The translations under genes were made by a program, and so were the position numbers. 64,000 bases of DNA from Megalopta genalis (taxonomy: Eukaryota; Arthropoda; Insecta; Hymenoptera; Halictidae). Below are positions 38,744-51,375 of the stretch, one piece after another. The stretch lies in assembly GCF_051020955.1 (NCBI RefSeq), contig NW_027476371.1, forward strand, positions 186,001-250,000, read 5' to 3'. Each line of letters begins with the position of its first letter. Position 1 is the stretch's first letter. The notes under the pieces are model-generated. The model saw only the letters and a program-made list of their open reading frames with translations, made no database searches and was not told the origin of the DNA.

Positions 38744-41700
38744 TTCGCATTGATTTGAAACTAAATCATGTGTTTCGCTTGGATTTGAAGCTAACTCGTT
38801 TGTTTCGCCTGCATTTGAAGCTTTATCAATTATATCGCAAGTATTTGAAGCTAAATCATTTGTGTCGCATGGCTTTGTGGATAAACCTTCTAGTTCGCAT
38901 TGATTTGAAACTAAACCATGTGTTTCGCTTGGATTTGAAGCTAACTCGTTTGTTTCGCCTGCATTTGAAGCTATATCATTTATATCGCAAGTATGTGAAG
39001 CTAAATCATGTGTTTCGCATGGATTTGATACTAACTCGTTTGTTTCGCCTGCATTTGAAGCTATATCAATTATATCGCAAGTATGTGAAGCTATATCATT
39101 TGTTTCGCATGGATTTGAAGTTAAGCCTTCTACTTCACATTCATTTGAAACTAAATCATGTGTTTCGCATAGATTTGAAGCTAATTCGTTTGTTTCGCCT
39201 GCATTTGAAGCTATATCAATTATATCGCAAGTATTTGGAGCTAAATCATTTGTGTCGCATGGATTTGAAGCTAACTCGTTTGTTTCGCCTGCATTGAAGC
39301 AATATCACTTCTATCACAAGTATTTAAAGCTAAATCATTTGTGTCGCATGTATTTGAAGCTAATCCTTCTACTTCGCATTGATTTGAAACTAAATCATGT
39401 GTTTCGCTTGGATTTGAAGCAAACTCGTTTGTTTCGGCTGCATTTGAAGCTTTATCAATTATATCGCAAGTATTTGAAGCTAAATCATTTGTTTCGCAAG
39501 AATATGAACCTAAACCATGTGCTCCGCATTGATTTGAAGCTAAATCATGTGTTCCACATGGATTTGAAGCTAACTCGTTTGATTTGCCTGCATTTGCAGT
39601 TATATCACTTATATCGCAAGTATTTGTAGCTAATTCATTTGTTTCGCATGAATTTTAAGCTAAATCATGTGTTTCGCATGGATTTGAAACTAACTCGTTT
39701 GTTTCGCCTGCATCTGATGCTAAATCACGTTTATCACAAGTATCTGAATCTAAACCATTTGTTTCGCAAGAATATGAAGCTAAACCATGTGTTTCGCATG
39801 AATTTGAAGCTAAATCATGTGTATCGCACAGATTTGAAGCTATTTCGTTTGTTTCGCCTGCATTTGAAGCTATATCAATTATATCGCAAGAATTTGAAGC
39901 TAAATCATTTGTGTCGCATGGCTTTGAAGATAAGCCTTCCGCTTTGCATTAATTTGAAGGTAAATCATGTTTTTCGCTTGGATTTGAAGCTAACTCGTTT
40001 GTTTCGCCTGAATTTGAAGCTATATCATTTATATCGCAAGTATGTGAAGCTAAATCATGTTTTTCGCATGGATTTGATACTAACTCGTTTGTTTCGCCTG
40101 CATTTGAAGCTATATCAATTATATCGCAAGTATTTGAAGCTAAATCATTTGTGTCGCATGGCTTTGAAGATAAGTCTTCTACTTTGCATTAATTTGAAGG
40201 TAAATCATGTGTTTCGCTTAAATTTGAAGGTAACTCGTTTGTCTCGCCTGCATTTGAAGCTATATCATTTATATCGCAAGTATTTGAAGCTAAAACATTT
40301 GTGTCGCATGGATTTAAAGCTAAGCCTTCTACTTCGCATTGATTTGAAACTAAATCATGTGTTTCGCTGGGATTTGAAGCTAACTCGTTTGCTTCGCCTG
40401 CATTTGAAGCTTTATCAATTATATCGCAAGTATTTGAAGCTAAATCATTTGTGTCGCATGGATTTGAAGCTAACTCGTTTGTTTCGCCTGCACTTGAAGC
40501 TATATCATTTATATCGCAAGTATGTGAAGCTAAATCATTTGTGTCGCATGACTTTGAAGATAAGCCTACTACTTTGCATTAATTTGAAGGTAAATCATGC
40601 GTTTCGCTTGGATTTGAAGGTAACTCGTTTGTTTCGCCTGCATTTGAAGCTATATCATTTATATCGCAGGTATGTGAAGCTAAATCATTTGTGTCGCACA
40701 GATTTGAAGCTAACTCGTTTGTTTCGCCTGCATTTGAAGCTATATCAATTATATCGCAAGTATTTGAATCTGAATCATTTGTGTCGCATGGCTTTGAGGA
40801 TAAGCCTTCTACATCGCATTGATTTGAAGCTAAATCATTTGTTTCGCTTTGATTTGAAGCTAAACCATGTGTCTCGCATGAATTTGAAACTAAATCATTT
40901 ATGTCGCATGGCTTTGAAGGTAAGCCTTCCTCTTTGCATTAATTTGAAGGTAAATCATGTGTTTCGCTTGGATTTGAAGGTAACTCGTTTGTTTCGCCTG
41001 CATTTGAAGCTATATCATTTATATCGCAGGTATGTGAAGCTAAATCATTTGTTTCGCATGGATTTGAAGCTAAGCCTTCTGCTTCTCATTGATTTGAAAC
41101 TAAACCATGTGTTTCGCTTGGATTTGAAGCTAACTCGTTTGTTTCGCCTGCATTTGAAGCTATATCATTTATATCGCAAGTATTTGAATCTGAATCATTT
41201 GTGTCGCATGGCTTTGAGGATAAGCCTTCTACTTCGCATTAATTTGAAGGTAAATCATGTGTTTCGCTTGGATTTGAAGCTAACTCGTTTGTTTCGCCTG
41301 CATTGAAGCTATATCACTTCTATCGCAAGCATTTGAAACTAAATCATTTGTGTCGCATGGCTTTGAAACTAAGCCTTCTACTTCGCATTGATTTGACGCT
41401 AAATCATGTGTTTCGCACAGATTTGAAGCTAACTCGTTTGTTTCGCCTGCATTTGATGCTATATCAATTATATTGCAAATATTTGAAGCTAAATCATTTG
41501 TGTTGCATGGCTTTGAAGATAAGCCTTCCACTTTGCATTAATTTGAAGGTAAATCATATGTTTCGCTTGGATTTGAAGCTAAGCCTTCTACTTCGCATTG
41601 ATTTGGAACTAAATCATGTGTTTCGCTTGGATTTGTAGCTAAGTTGTTTGTTTCGCATGCATTTGAAGCTAAATCAATCATATAGCAAGTATTTGAAGCA

Positions 41701-42898
41701 GAATCATTTGTGTCGCATGGCTTTGAGGATAAGCCTTCTACTTCGCATTAATTTGAAGGTAAGTCATGTGTTTCGCTTGGATTTGAAGCTATGTCTACTA
41801 CTTCGCTTGGATTTGAAGCTATGTCTACTACTTCGCATTGATTTGAAACTAAATCATGTGTTTCGCATGGATTTGAATCTAAATCATGTGTTTCGCATGG
41901 ATGTGAAACTAACTCGATGTTTCGCCTGCATTTGAAGCTAAATCATGTTTATCACAAGTACCTGAATCTAAACCATTTGTTTCGCAAGAATATGAAGCTA
42001 AACCATGTGTTTCGCATGAATTTGAAGCTAAGTCATGTGTTTCGCACAGATTTGAAGCTAACTCGTTTGTTTCGCCTGCATTTGAAGCTATATCAATTAT
42101 ATCGCAAGTATTTGAAGCTAAATCATTTGTGTCGCATGGCTTTGAAGATAAGCCTTCTACTTTGCATTAATTTGAAGGTAAACAATGTGTTTCGCATGAA
42201 TTTGAAACTAAATCGTTTGTGTCGCATGGCTTTGAAGATAAGCCTTCCTCTTTGCATTAATTTGAAGGTAAATCATGTGTTTCGCATGGATTTGAAGGTA
42301 ACTCGTTTGTTTCGCCTGCATTTGAAGCTGTATCATTTATATCGCAAGTATGTGAAGCTAAATCATTTGTTTCGCATGGATTTGAAGCTAAGCCTTCTGC
42401 TTCTCATTGATTTGAAACTAAACCATGTGTTTCGCTTGGATTTGAAGCTAACTCGTTTGTTTCGCCTGCATTTGAAGCTATATCATTTATATCGCAAGTA
42501 TATGAAGCTAAATCATTTGTGTTGAATGGCTTTGAAGCTAACTCGTTTGTTTCGTCTGCATTCAAGCTATATCACTTCTATCGCAAGTATTTGAAGCTAA
42601 ATCATTTGTGTCGCATGGATTTGAAGCTAAGCTTTCTACTTCGCATTGATTTGAAACTAAACCATGTGTTTCGCTTGGATTTGAAGCTAACTCGTTTGTT
42701 TCGCCTGCATTTGAAGCTATATCATTTATATCGCAAGTATATGAAGCTAAATCATTTGTGTTGAATGGCTTTGAAGCTAACTCGTTTGTTTCGTCTGCAT
42801 TGAAGCTATATCACTTCTATCGCAAGTATTTGAAGCTAAATCATTTGTGTCGCATGTATTTGAAGCTAAGCCTTCTACTTCGCATTGATTTGAAACTA
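38744..42898. repeat. Regular HOR segment, no gene
   Basis: Mostly well-ordered pentamers. About 41640-42545 is related to 10130-11700, with the catatagc marker near 41678 and aactcgatgtttcgcc near 41911. Near 41780-41840 one monomer containing gctatgtctactac is present twice in succession, where every related block has it once. At 42421-42796 a ~140-bp segment recurs at an offset of 238. Confidence 0.86.
39639..41306 (+). other. Longest open frame in the array (555 codons), probably not a gene
   Basis: The frame translates the repeat as leucine/lysine/arginine-rich decapeptides of the form LKLNHLFRMD and LKLTRLFRLH. It has no signal peptide, domain or non-repeat sequence. It begins at a TTG inside a monomer, not at an ATG. 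It stops at TGA 41304-41306, created by the one-base deletion gcattgaag that recurs throughout the array. None of the five canonical monomer types has a stop in this frame, so long openings are expected by chance. The frame could be coding only if transcript or peptide evidence showed it. Confidence 0.85.
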
Positions 42899-43130
42899 AA
42901 CCATGTGTTTCGCTTGGATTTGAAGCTAACTCGTTAGTTTCGCCTTTATTTGAAGCTATATCATTTATATCTTAAGTATGTGAAGCTAAATCATTTGTTT
43001 CGCATTGATTAGAAGCTAAGCCTTCTACTTCGCATTAATTTGACACTAAATCATATGTGTTGCATTGCTTTGAAGCTAACTCGTTTGTTTCGCCTGCATT
43101 TGAAGCTTTATCAATTATATCGCAAAATAT

Positions 43131-44603
43131 TTGAAGCTAAATATATTGTGTCGCATGGACTTGAAGCTACTCCTTCTACTTCGCATTGATTTGAAGCAAA
43201 ATCATGTGTTTCGCGCGGGTTTGAAGCTAAGCCTTCTACATCGAATTGATTTGAATCTAAATCATTTGTATCGCTTGGATTTGAAGCTAAACCATGTGTT
43301 TCGCATGAATTTGAAACTAAATCATTTGTGTCGCATTGCTTTGAAGATAAGCCTTCCTCTTTGCATTAATTTGAAGGTAAACCATGTGTTTCGCATGAAT
43401 TTGAAACTAAATCATTTGTGTCGCATGGCTTTGAAGATAAGCCTTCCTCTTTGCATTAATTTGAAGGTAAATCATGTGTTTCGTATGGATTTGAAGGTAA
43501 CTCTTTTGTTTCGCCTGCATTTGAAGCTATATCGTTTATATCGCAAGTATGTGAAGCTAAATCATTTGTGTCGCATGGCTTTGAGGATAAGCCTTCTTCT
43601 TCGCATTAATTTGAAGGTAAATCATGTGTTTCGCATGGATTTGAAGCTAAGCCTTCTACTTCGCATTGATTTGGAACTAAATCATGTGTTTCGCTTGGAT
43701 TTGAAGCTAACTCGTTTGTTTTGCATGCATTTGAAGCTATATCATTTATATCGCAAGTATATGAAGCTAAACCATTTGTTTCGCAAGAATATGAAGCTAA
43801 ACCATGTGTTTCGCATGAATTTGAAGCTAAGTCATGTGTTTCGCACAGATTTGAAGCTAACTCGTTTGTTTCGCCTGCATTTGAAGCTATATCAATTATA
43901 TCGCAAGTATTTGAATCTGAATCATTTGTGTCGCATGGCTTTGAGGATAAGCCTTCTACTTCGCATTAATTTGAAGGTAAATCATGTGTTTCGCTTGGAT
44001 TTGACGCTAAGTCGTTTGTTTCGCCTGCATTTGAAGCTATATCAATTATATCGCAAGTATTTGAATCTGAATCATTTGTGTCGCATGGCTTTGAGGATAA
44101 GCCTTCTACATCGCATTGATTTGAAGCTAAATCATTTGTTTCGCTTTGATTTGAAGCTAAACCATGTGTCTCGCATGAATTTGAAACTAAATCATTTATG
44201 TCGCATGGCTTTGAAGGTAAGCCTTCCTCTTTGCATTAATTTGAAGGTAAATCATGTGTTTCGCTTGGATTTGAAGGTAACTCGTTTGTTTCGCCTGCAT
44301 TTGAAGCTATATCATTTATATCGCAGGTATGTGAAGCTAAATCATTTGTTTCGCATGGATTTGAAGCTAAGCCTTCTGCTTCTCATTGATTTGAAACTAA
44401 ACCATGTGTTTCGCTTGGATTTGAAGCTAACTCGTTTGTTTCGCTTGCATTTGAAGCTATATCATTTATATCGCAGGTATGTGAAGCTAAATCATTTGTT
44501 TCGCATGGATTTGAAGCTAAGCCTTCTGCATCTCATTGATTTGAAACTAAACCATGTGCTTCGCTTGGATTTGAAGCTAACTCGTTTGTTTTGCCTGCAT
44601 TGA
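43131..44603 (+). other. 490-codon repeat open frame, probably not a gene
   Basis: Same Leu/Lys/Arg decapeptide frame as at 39639-41306. It starts at TTG in the cgcaaaatatttgaagc variant. It ends at TGA 44601-44603, again produced by the gcattgaag one-base deletion. The composition is strongly basic and hydrophobic, with periodicity ten and no recognisable fold or motif. Confidence 0.85.
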
Positions 44604-46610
44604 AGCTATATTATTTATATCGCAAGTATTTGAATCTGAATCATTTGTGTCGCATGGCTTTGAGGATAAGCCTTCTACTTCGCATTAATTTGAAGGTAAA
44701 TCATGTGTTTCGCTGGATTTGTAGCTAAGTTGTTTGTTTCGCATGCATTTGAAGCTAAATCAATCATATAGCAAGTATTTGAAGCAGAATCATTTGTGTC
44801 GCATGGCTTTGAGGATAAGCCTTCTACTTCGCATTAATTTGAAGGTAAGTCATGTGTTTCGCTTGGATTTGAAGCTATGTCTACTACTTCGCATTGATTT
44901 GAAACTAAATCATGTGTTTCGCATGGATTTGAAGCTAAATCATGTGTTTCGCATGGATGTGAAACTAACTCGATGTTTCGCCTGCATTTGAAGCTAAATC
45001 ATGTTTATCACAAGTACCTGAATCTAAACCATTTGTTTCGCAAGAATATGAAGCTAAACCATGTGTTTCGCATGAATTTGAAGCTAAGTCATGTGTTTCG
45101 CACAGATTTGAAGCTAACTCGTTTGTTTCGCCTGCATTTGAAGCTATATCAATTATATCGCAAGTATTTGAAACTAAATCATTTGTGTCGCATGGCTTTG
45201 AAGATAAGCCTTCCTTTTTGCATTAATTTGAAGGTAAATCATGTATTTCGCATGGATTTGAAGGTAACTCGTTTGTTTCGCCTGCATTTGAAGCTATATC
45301 ATTTATATCGCAAGTATGTGAAGCTAAATCATTTGTTTCGCATGGATTTGAAGCTAAGCCTTCTACTTCGCATTGATTTGGAACTAAATCATGTGTTTCG
45401 CTTGGATTTGAAGCTAACTCGTTTGTTTTGCATGCATTTGAAGCTATATCATTTATATCGCAAGTATATGAAGCTAAACCATTTGTTTCGCAAGAATATG
45501 AAGCTAACCCCTTGTGTTTCGCATGAATTTGAAGCTAAGTCATGTGTTTCGCACAGATTTGAAGCTAACTCGTTTGTTTCGCCTGCATTTGAAGCTATAT
45601 CAATTATATCGCAAGTATTTGAATCTGAATCATTTGTGTCGCATGGCTTTGAGGATAAGCCTTCTACTTCGCATTAATTTGAAGGTAAATCATGTGTTTC
45701 GCTTGGATTTGAAGCTAACTCGTTTGTTTCGCCTGCATTTGATGCTATATCAATTATATTGCAAGTATTTGAAGCTAAATCATTTGTGTTGCATGGCTTT
45801 GAAGATAAGCCTTCCACTTTGCATTAATTTGAAGGAAAATCATGTGTTTCGATTGGATTTGAAGCTAAGCCTTCTACTTCGCATTGATTTGGAACTAAAT
45901 CATGTGTTTCGCTTGGATTTGTAGCTAAGTTGTTTGTTTCGCATGCATTTGAAGCTAAATCAATCATATAGCAAGTATTTGAAGCAGAATCATTTGTGTC
46001 GCATGGCTTTGAGGATAAGCCTTCTACTTCGCATTAATTTGAAGGTAAATCATGTGTTTCGCTTGGATTTGAAGCTAACTTGTTTGCTTCGCCTGCATTT
46101 GAAGCTAAATCAATCATATCGCAAGTATTTGAAGCAGAATCATATGTGTCGCATGGCTTTGAGGATAAGCCTTCTAATTCGCATTAATTTGAAGGTAAAT
46201 CATGTGTTTCGCTTGGATTTGAAGCTAACTCGTTTGTTTCGCCTGCATTTGATGCTGTATCAATTATATCGCAAGTATGTGAAGCTAAATCATTTGTGTC
46301 GCATGGCTTTGAAGCTAACTCGTTTGTTTCGCCTGCATTGAAGCTATATCACTTCTATCGCAAGTATTTGAAGCTAAATCATTTGTGTCGCATGGCTTTG
46401 AAGCTAAGCCTTCTACTTCGCATTGATTTGACGTTAAATCATGTGTCTCGCACAGATTTGAAGCTAACTCGTTTGTTTCGCCTGCATTTGATGCTATATC
46501 AATTATATTGCAAGTATTTGAAGCTAAATCATTTGTGTCGCATGGCTTTGAAGATAAGCCTTCCTCTTTGCATTAATTTGAAGGTAAATCATGTGTTTCG
46601 CATGGATTTG
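43636..46610 (+). repeat. Composite HOR block related to 6.05-8.5 kb and 9.04-10.4 kb
   Basis: The left part (about 43636-44700) follows 9040-10104. The part 44734-46080 follows 6780-8126 at offset 37954, and 46231-46610 follows 8127-8506 at offset 38104. A one-base deletion near 44713 (cgctggatttg) is private to this block. At about 46620 the sequence switches abruptly from this regular family to the divergent cctacatttgaagata family, which marks a compartment boundary. Confidence 0.87.
46081..46230 (+). repeat. Single 150-bp HOR gained relative to 8126/8127
   Basis: Comparison with 6780-8506 shows exactly 150 bases present here and absent there. The extra pentamer starts tgtttgcttcgcctgc and has caatcatatcgcaag and catatgtgtcgcatgg units. 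The same pentamer type occurs near 24620-24770, 26840-26990 and 30460-30610, so the gain was probably templated by that family. Confidence 0.9.
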
Positions 46611-46620
46611 AAGGTAACTC

Positions 46621-47745
46621 GTTTGTTTCGCCTACATTTGAAGATATATTACTTATACTCGCAATTATTTGAAGCTAAATCAGTTGTTTCGCAAGAATAT
46701 GAAGCTAAACCATGTGTTTCGCATGAATTTGTAGCTAACTCGTTTGTTTCGCATGCTTTTGAAGCTGTATCCCTTATATTCGGTAGTATTTGAAGCTAAA
46801 TCTTTTGATTCGCATGGATTTGAAACTAAGTTTGTACTTCGCATTGATTTGAAGCTAAATCATGTGATTCGCTTGGATTTAAAGGTAAGCGTTCTACTTC
46901 GCATTGATTTGAAGCTACATCATGTGTTTCGCATGGATTTGCAGCTAACTCGTTTGTTTGGCCTGCATGTGAAGCTATATCACTTATATCGCAAGTATCT
47001 GAAGATAAATCATTAGCTTCGCAAGAATATGATGCTAAACCATGTGTTTCGCATGAATTTGAAGCTAACTCGTTTGTTCCACATGCATTTGAAGCTATAT
47101 CATTTATATCGCAAGTGTTTGAAGCTAAACCATTTGTTTCGCATGGATTTGAAGCTAAGCCTGCAACTTCACATTAATTTGAACCTAAATCATTTGTTTC
47201 GCATGCATTTCTAGCTTAATCATGTGTTTTGCATGGATTTGTAGCCAACTCGTTTGTTTCGCATGCAGTTGAAGCTATATCAATTATATCGCAAGTATTG
47301 GAATCTAAGTCATTTGTCTCGCACGGATTTGTAGCTAAACCTTCTGCATCGCATTGGTTTGAAGCTAAATCATGTGTTTCACATGGATTTGACTCTAGGT
47401 CGATTGTTTCGCCTGCAGTCGACACTATATCAATTGTATGACAAGTATTTGAATATAAATCATTTGTTCCGCATGTATTTGAAGATAGGCCTTCTACTTC
47501 GCATTGATTTGTAGCTAAATCATTTGTTTCGCATGGGTTTGGAGCTAACTCGTTAGTTTCTCCTGTATTTGAAGCTATATCACGTATATCCGAAGTATCT
47601 GAAGCTAAATCATTCCTGACGCATGGATTTGAAGCTAAACCTTCTACATCGCATTGATTTGAAGCTAAATCATGTGTTTCGCATGGTTTTTAATGCTAAC
47701 TCGTTTGTTTCACCTGCTTTTGATGCTATATCACTTATATCGCAA
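46621..47745 (+). repeat. Duplicated block (partner 50251-51375)
   Basis: It matches 50251-51375 at offset 3630 (121 monomers) over 1125 bp, with few differences (for example gtatgacaag near 47436 against gtatggcaag near 51066). The frame-breaking variant catggtttttaatgc near 47683 is shared and recurs near 60148 and 62548. The copies separate at 47746/51376. Confidence 0.91.
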
Positions 47746-48239
47746 TTATCTGAAGCTAAATCATTTGTTCCGCATGGATTTGAAGCTAAGCCTTCTCCTT
47801 CGCATTGATTTGAAGCTAAATCATGCGTTTCGCATGGACTTGAAGCTAACTCGTTTGTTCCGCATGCAGTTGAAGGTAAATCCTGTATACTACAAGTATT
47901 TGAAGCTAAAGCATTTGTTTCACATTGATTTGATGATAAGCCTTCAACTTCGCATTGATTTGAAGCTAAATCATTTGTTTCCCTTGCATTTGAAGCTAAC
48001 GCGACTGTTCCGCATGCAGTTTAAGATACATCATGTTTATCACAAGTATCTGCAGCTAAACCATTTCTTTCGCAAGAATATGAAGCTAAACCATGTGTTT
48101 CTCATGGATTTGAAGCTAAAACATGTATTTCGCATGGATTTGAAGATAACTCGTTTGTTTCGCCTGCATTTGAAGCTAAATCATCTACATCACAATCATT
48201 TGAAGTTAAACCATATGTTTCGCATGGATTCGAAGTTAC

Positions 48240-49251
48240 GCCTTCTTCTTCGCATTGATTTGAAGCTAAATCATGTGTTTCGCATGGATTTGAAGCTAAC
48301 TCGTTTGCTTCGCCTGCATTTGAAGCTATATCATTTAATCGCAAGTATGTGAAGCTAAATCATTTGTTTCGCATGGATTTGAAGCTAAGCCTTCTACTTC
48401 GCATTGTGTTGAAGCTATATCATGTATTTCGCATGCATTTGAAGCTAACTCCTTTGTTTCGCATGCAGTTGAATGTAAATCATGTATACCACAAGTATTT
48501 GAAGCTGCATCATTTCTTTCGCATTGATTTGAAGCTAAGCCTTCAACTTCGCATTGATTTGAAGCTAAATCATTTGTTTCCCTTGGATTTGAAGCTAACG
48601 CGATTGTTTCGCCTGCGTTTGAAGCTATAGGATGTATTTCACAAGTATTTGAAGCTAAGCCTTCTACTTCGCATTGATTTGAAGCAGAATCATGTGTTTC
48701 GCATGGATTTGAAGCAGAATCATGTGTTTCGCATGGATTTGAAGCTAACTCGTTTGTTTCGCATGCAGTTGAATGTAAATCATGTATACCACAAGTATTT
48801 GAAGCTGCACCATTTGTTTCGCATTGATTTGAAGTTACGCCTTCTACTTCGCATTGATTTGAAGCTAAATCATGTGTTTCGCATGGATTTGAAGCTAACT
48901 CGTTTGTTTCGCCTGCATTTGAAGCTATATCATTTAATCGCAAGTATGTGAAGCTAAACCATTTGTTTCGCATGGATTTGAAGCTAAGCCTTCTACTTCG
49001 CATTCTTTTGAATCTAAATCATGTATTTCGCATGCATTTGAAGCTAACTCCTTTGTTTCGCATGCAGTTGAATGTAAATCATGTATACCACAAGTATTTG
49101 AAGCTGCATCATTTCTTTCGCATTGATTTGAAGCTAAGCCTTCAACTTCGCATTGATTTGAAGCTAAATCATTTGTTTCCCTTGGATTTGAAGCTAACGG
49201 GATTGTTTCGCCTGCGTTTGAAGCTATATGATGTATATCACAAGTATTTGA
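48240..49251 (+). repeat. 599-bp tandem duplication
   Basis: About 48240-48652 is repeated at 48839-49251, offset 599. Both copies carry a D-type unit shortened by one base (tatatcatttaatcgc near 48326 and 48925). A third related copy begins near 53600 with the same lesion. Shared later variants include cctttgtttcgcatgc and tgaatgtaaatcatg. Confidence 0.86.
48335..49003 (-). other. 222-codon minus-strand acidic repeat frame
   Basis: Opens at an ATG at the 49001-49003 end, in a divergent cgcattcttttg monomer, and runs through ASNxCETxxL decapeptides. Its first ~20 residues are in a shifted, basic reading of the repeat. No secretion signal or domain is visible. It overlaps plus-strand repeat frames at 48349-48630, 48649-48951 and 48948 onward, which shows how permissive the monomer is. 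Confidence 0.7.
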
Positions 49252-50153
49252 AGCAAAATCATTTGATTCGCATGGATTTGAAGCTAAGCCTTCTACTTCG
49301 CATTGATTTGAAGCAGAATCATGTGTTTCGCACAGATTTGAAGCTAACTCATTTGTTTCGCATGCATTTGAAGCTATATCAATTATATCGCAAATATTTG
49401 AAGCTAAATCATTTGTGTCGCATGGCTTTGAAGATAAGCCTTCTACTTTGCATTAATTTGAAGGTAAATCATGTGTTTCGCTTGAATTTGAAGGTAACTC
49501 GTTTGTTTCGCCTGCATTTGAAGCTATATCATTTGTATCGCAAGTATGTGAACCTAAATCATTTGTTTCGCATGGATTTGAAGCTAAGCCTACTACTTCG
49601 CATTGATTTGAAACTAAATCATGTGTTTCGCTTGGATTTGAAGCTAACTCGTTTGTTTCGCCTGCATTTGAAGCTATATCAATTATATCGCAAGTATTTG
49701 AAGCTAAATCATTTGTGTCGCATGGATTTGAAGCTAAGCCTTCTACTTCGTATTGATTTGAAATTAAATCATGTGTTTCGCTTGGATTTGAAACTAACTC
49801 GTTTGTTTCGCCTGCATTTGAAGCTTTATCAATTATATCGCAAGTATTTGAAGCTAAATCATTTGTGTCGCATGGTTTTGAAGCTACGCCTTCTACTTCG
49901 CATTGATTTGAAGCTAAATCATGCGTTTCGCATGGATTTGAAGCTAACTCGTTTGTTTCGCCTGCATTTGGAGCTATATCACTTATATCGCAAGTATCTG
50001 AAGCTGAATCATTTGTTTTTCATGTATTTGAAGCTAAGCCTTCTACTTCGCATTGATTTGAAGCTAGATCATATGATTAGCTTGGATTTGAATCTAACGC
50101 GTTTGTACCGCATGCAGTTGAAGCTAAATCATGTGTATCACAAATGTTTGTAG
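48948..50153 (+). other. 401-codon repeat open frame, probably not a gene
   Basis: It starts at GTG within a monomer and ends at a TAG made by the common tttgtagct core variant near 50150. It spans the junctions of several duplicated blocks, including the partner of 61056-61931 and the left part of 49900-50736. Its length therefore reflects the absence of stops in the monomer. Confidence 0.84.
49100..49975 (+). repeat. Dispersed duplicated block (partner about 61056-61931)
   Basis: It matches 61056-61931 at an offset of about 11956. Shared features include the agcaaaatcatttgatt unit near 49252 and the cctaaatc variant of E near 49552. Differences include agataagcc near 49431 against agaaaagcc in the partner. 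Boundaries are approximate because adjacent monomers are similar. Confidence 0.8.
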
Positions 50154-50736
50154 CTAAACCAATTGTTTCGCATGGATTTGAAACTATGCGTTCTACTTCG
50201 CAATGATTTGAAACTAAATCATGTGTGTAGCTCAGATTTGAAGCTAACTGGTTTGTTTCGCCTACATTTGAAGATATATTACTTATACTCGCAATTATTT
50301 GAAGCTAAATCAGTTGTTTCGCAAGAATATGAAGCTAAACCATGTGTTTCGCATGAATTTGTAGCTAACTCGTTTGTTTCGCATGCTTTTGAAGCTGTAT
50401 CCCTTATATTCGGTAGTATTTGAAGCTAAATCTTTTGATTCGCATGGATTTGAAACTAAGTTTGTACTTCGCATTGATTTGAAGCTAAATCATGTGATTC
50501 GCTTGGATTTAAAGGTAAGCGTTCTACTTCGCATTGATTTGAAGCTACATCATGTGTTTCGCATGGATTTGCAGCTAACTCGTTTGTTTGGCCTGCATGT
50601 GAAGCTATATCACTTATATCGCAAGTATCTGAAGATAAATCATTAGCTTCGCAAGAATATGATGCTAAACCATGTGTTTCGCATGAATTTGAAGCTAACT
50701 CGTTTGTTCCACATGCATTTGAAGCTATATCATTTA
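49900..50736 (+). repeat. Dispersed duplicated block (partner 36286-37122)
   Basis: Copy of 36286-37122, with small differences such as aaactatgcg near 50181 against aaactaagcg. Its right half is also the left part of the 50251-51375 copy of 46621-47745, so the two duplications interlock. Confidence 0.88.
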
Positions 50737-51375
50737 TATCGCAAGTGTTTGAAGCTAAACCATTTGTTTCGCATGGATTTGAAGCTAAGCCTGCAACTTC
50801 ACATTAATTTGAACCTAAATCATTTGTTTCGCATGCATTTCTAGCTTAATCATGTGTTTTGCATGGATTTGTAGCCAACTCGTTTGTTTCGCATGCAGTT
50901 GAAGCTATATCAATTATATCGCAAGTATTGGAATCTAAGTCATTTGTCTCGCACGGATTTGTAGCTAAACCTTCTGCATCGCATTGGTTTGAAGCTAAAT
51001 CATGTGTTTCACATGGATTTGACTCTAGGTCGATTGTTTCGCCTGCAGTTGACACTATATCAATTGTATGGCAAGTATTTGAATATAAATCATTTGTTCC
51101 GCATGTATTTGAAGATAAGCCTTCTACTTCGCATTGATTTGTAGCTAAATCATTTGTTTCGCATGGGTTTGGAGCTAACTCGTTAGTTTCTCCTGTATTT
51201 GAAGCTATATCACGTATATCCGAAGTATCTGAAGCTAAATCATTCCTGACGCATGGATTTGAAGCTAAACCTTCTACATCGCATTGATTTGAAGCTAAAT
51301 CATGTGTTTCGCATGGTTTTTAATGCTAACTCGTTTGTTTCACCTGCTTTTGATGCTATATCACTTATATCGCAA
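50251..51375 (+). repeat. Duplicated block (partner 46621-47745)
   Basis: Second copy at offset 3630. After 51376 it continues into regular HOR sequence (cgcaagtatttgaagc), whereas the partner continues with cgcaattatctgaagc. Confidence 0.91.

Noticed and set aside
39639..41306. A 555-residue protein gene
   Set aside because: It is pure repeat with a TTG start inside a monomer and a TGA made by a recurrent one-base deletion. The canonical monomers lack stops in this frame, so the length is not evidence of selection.
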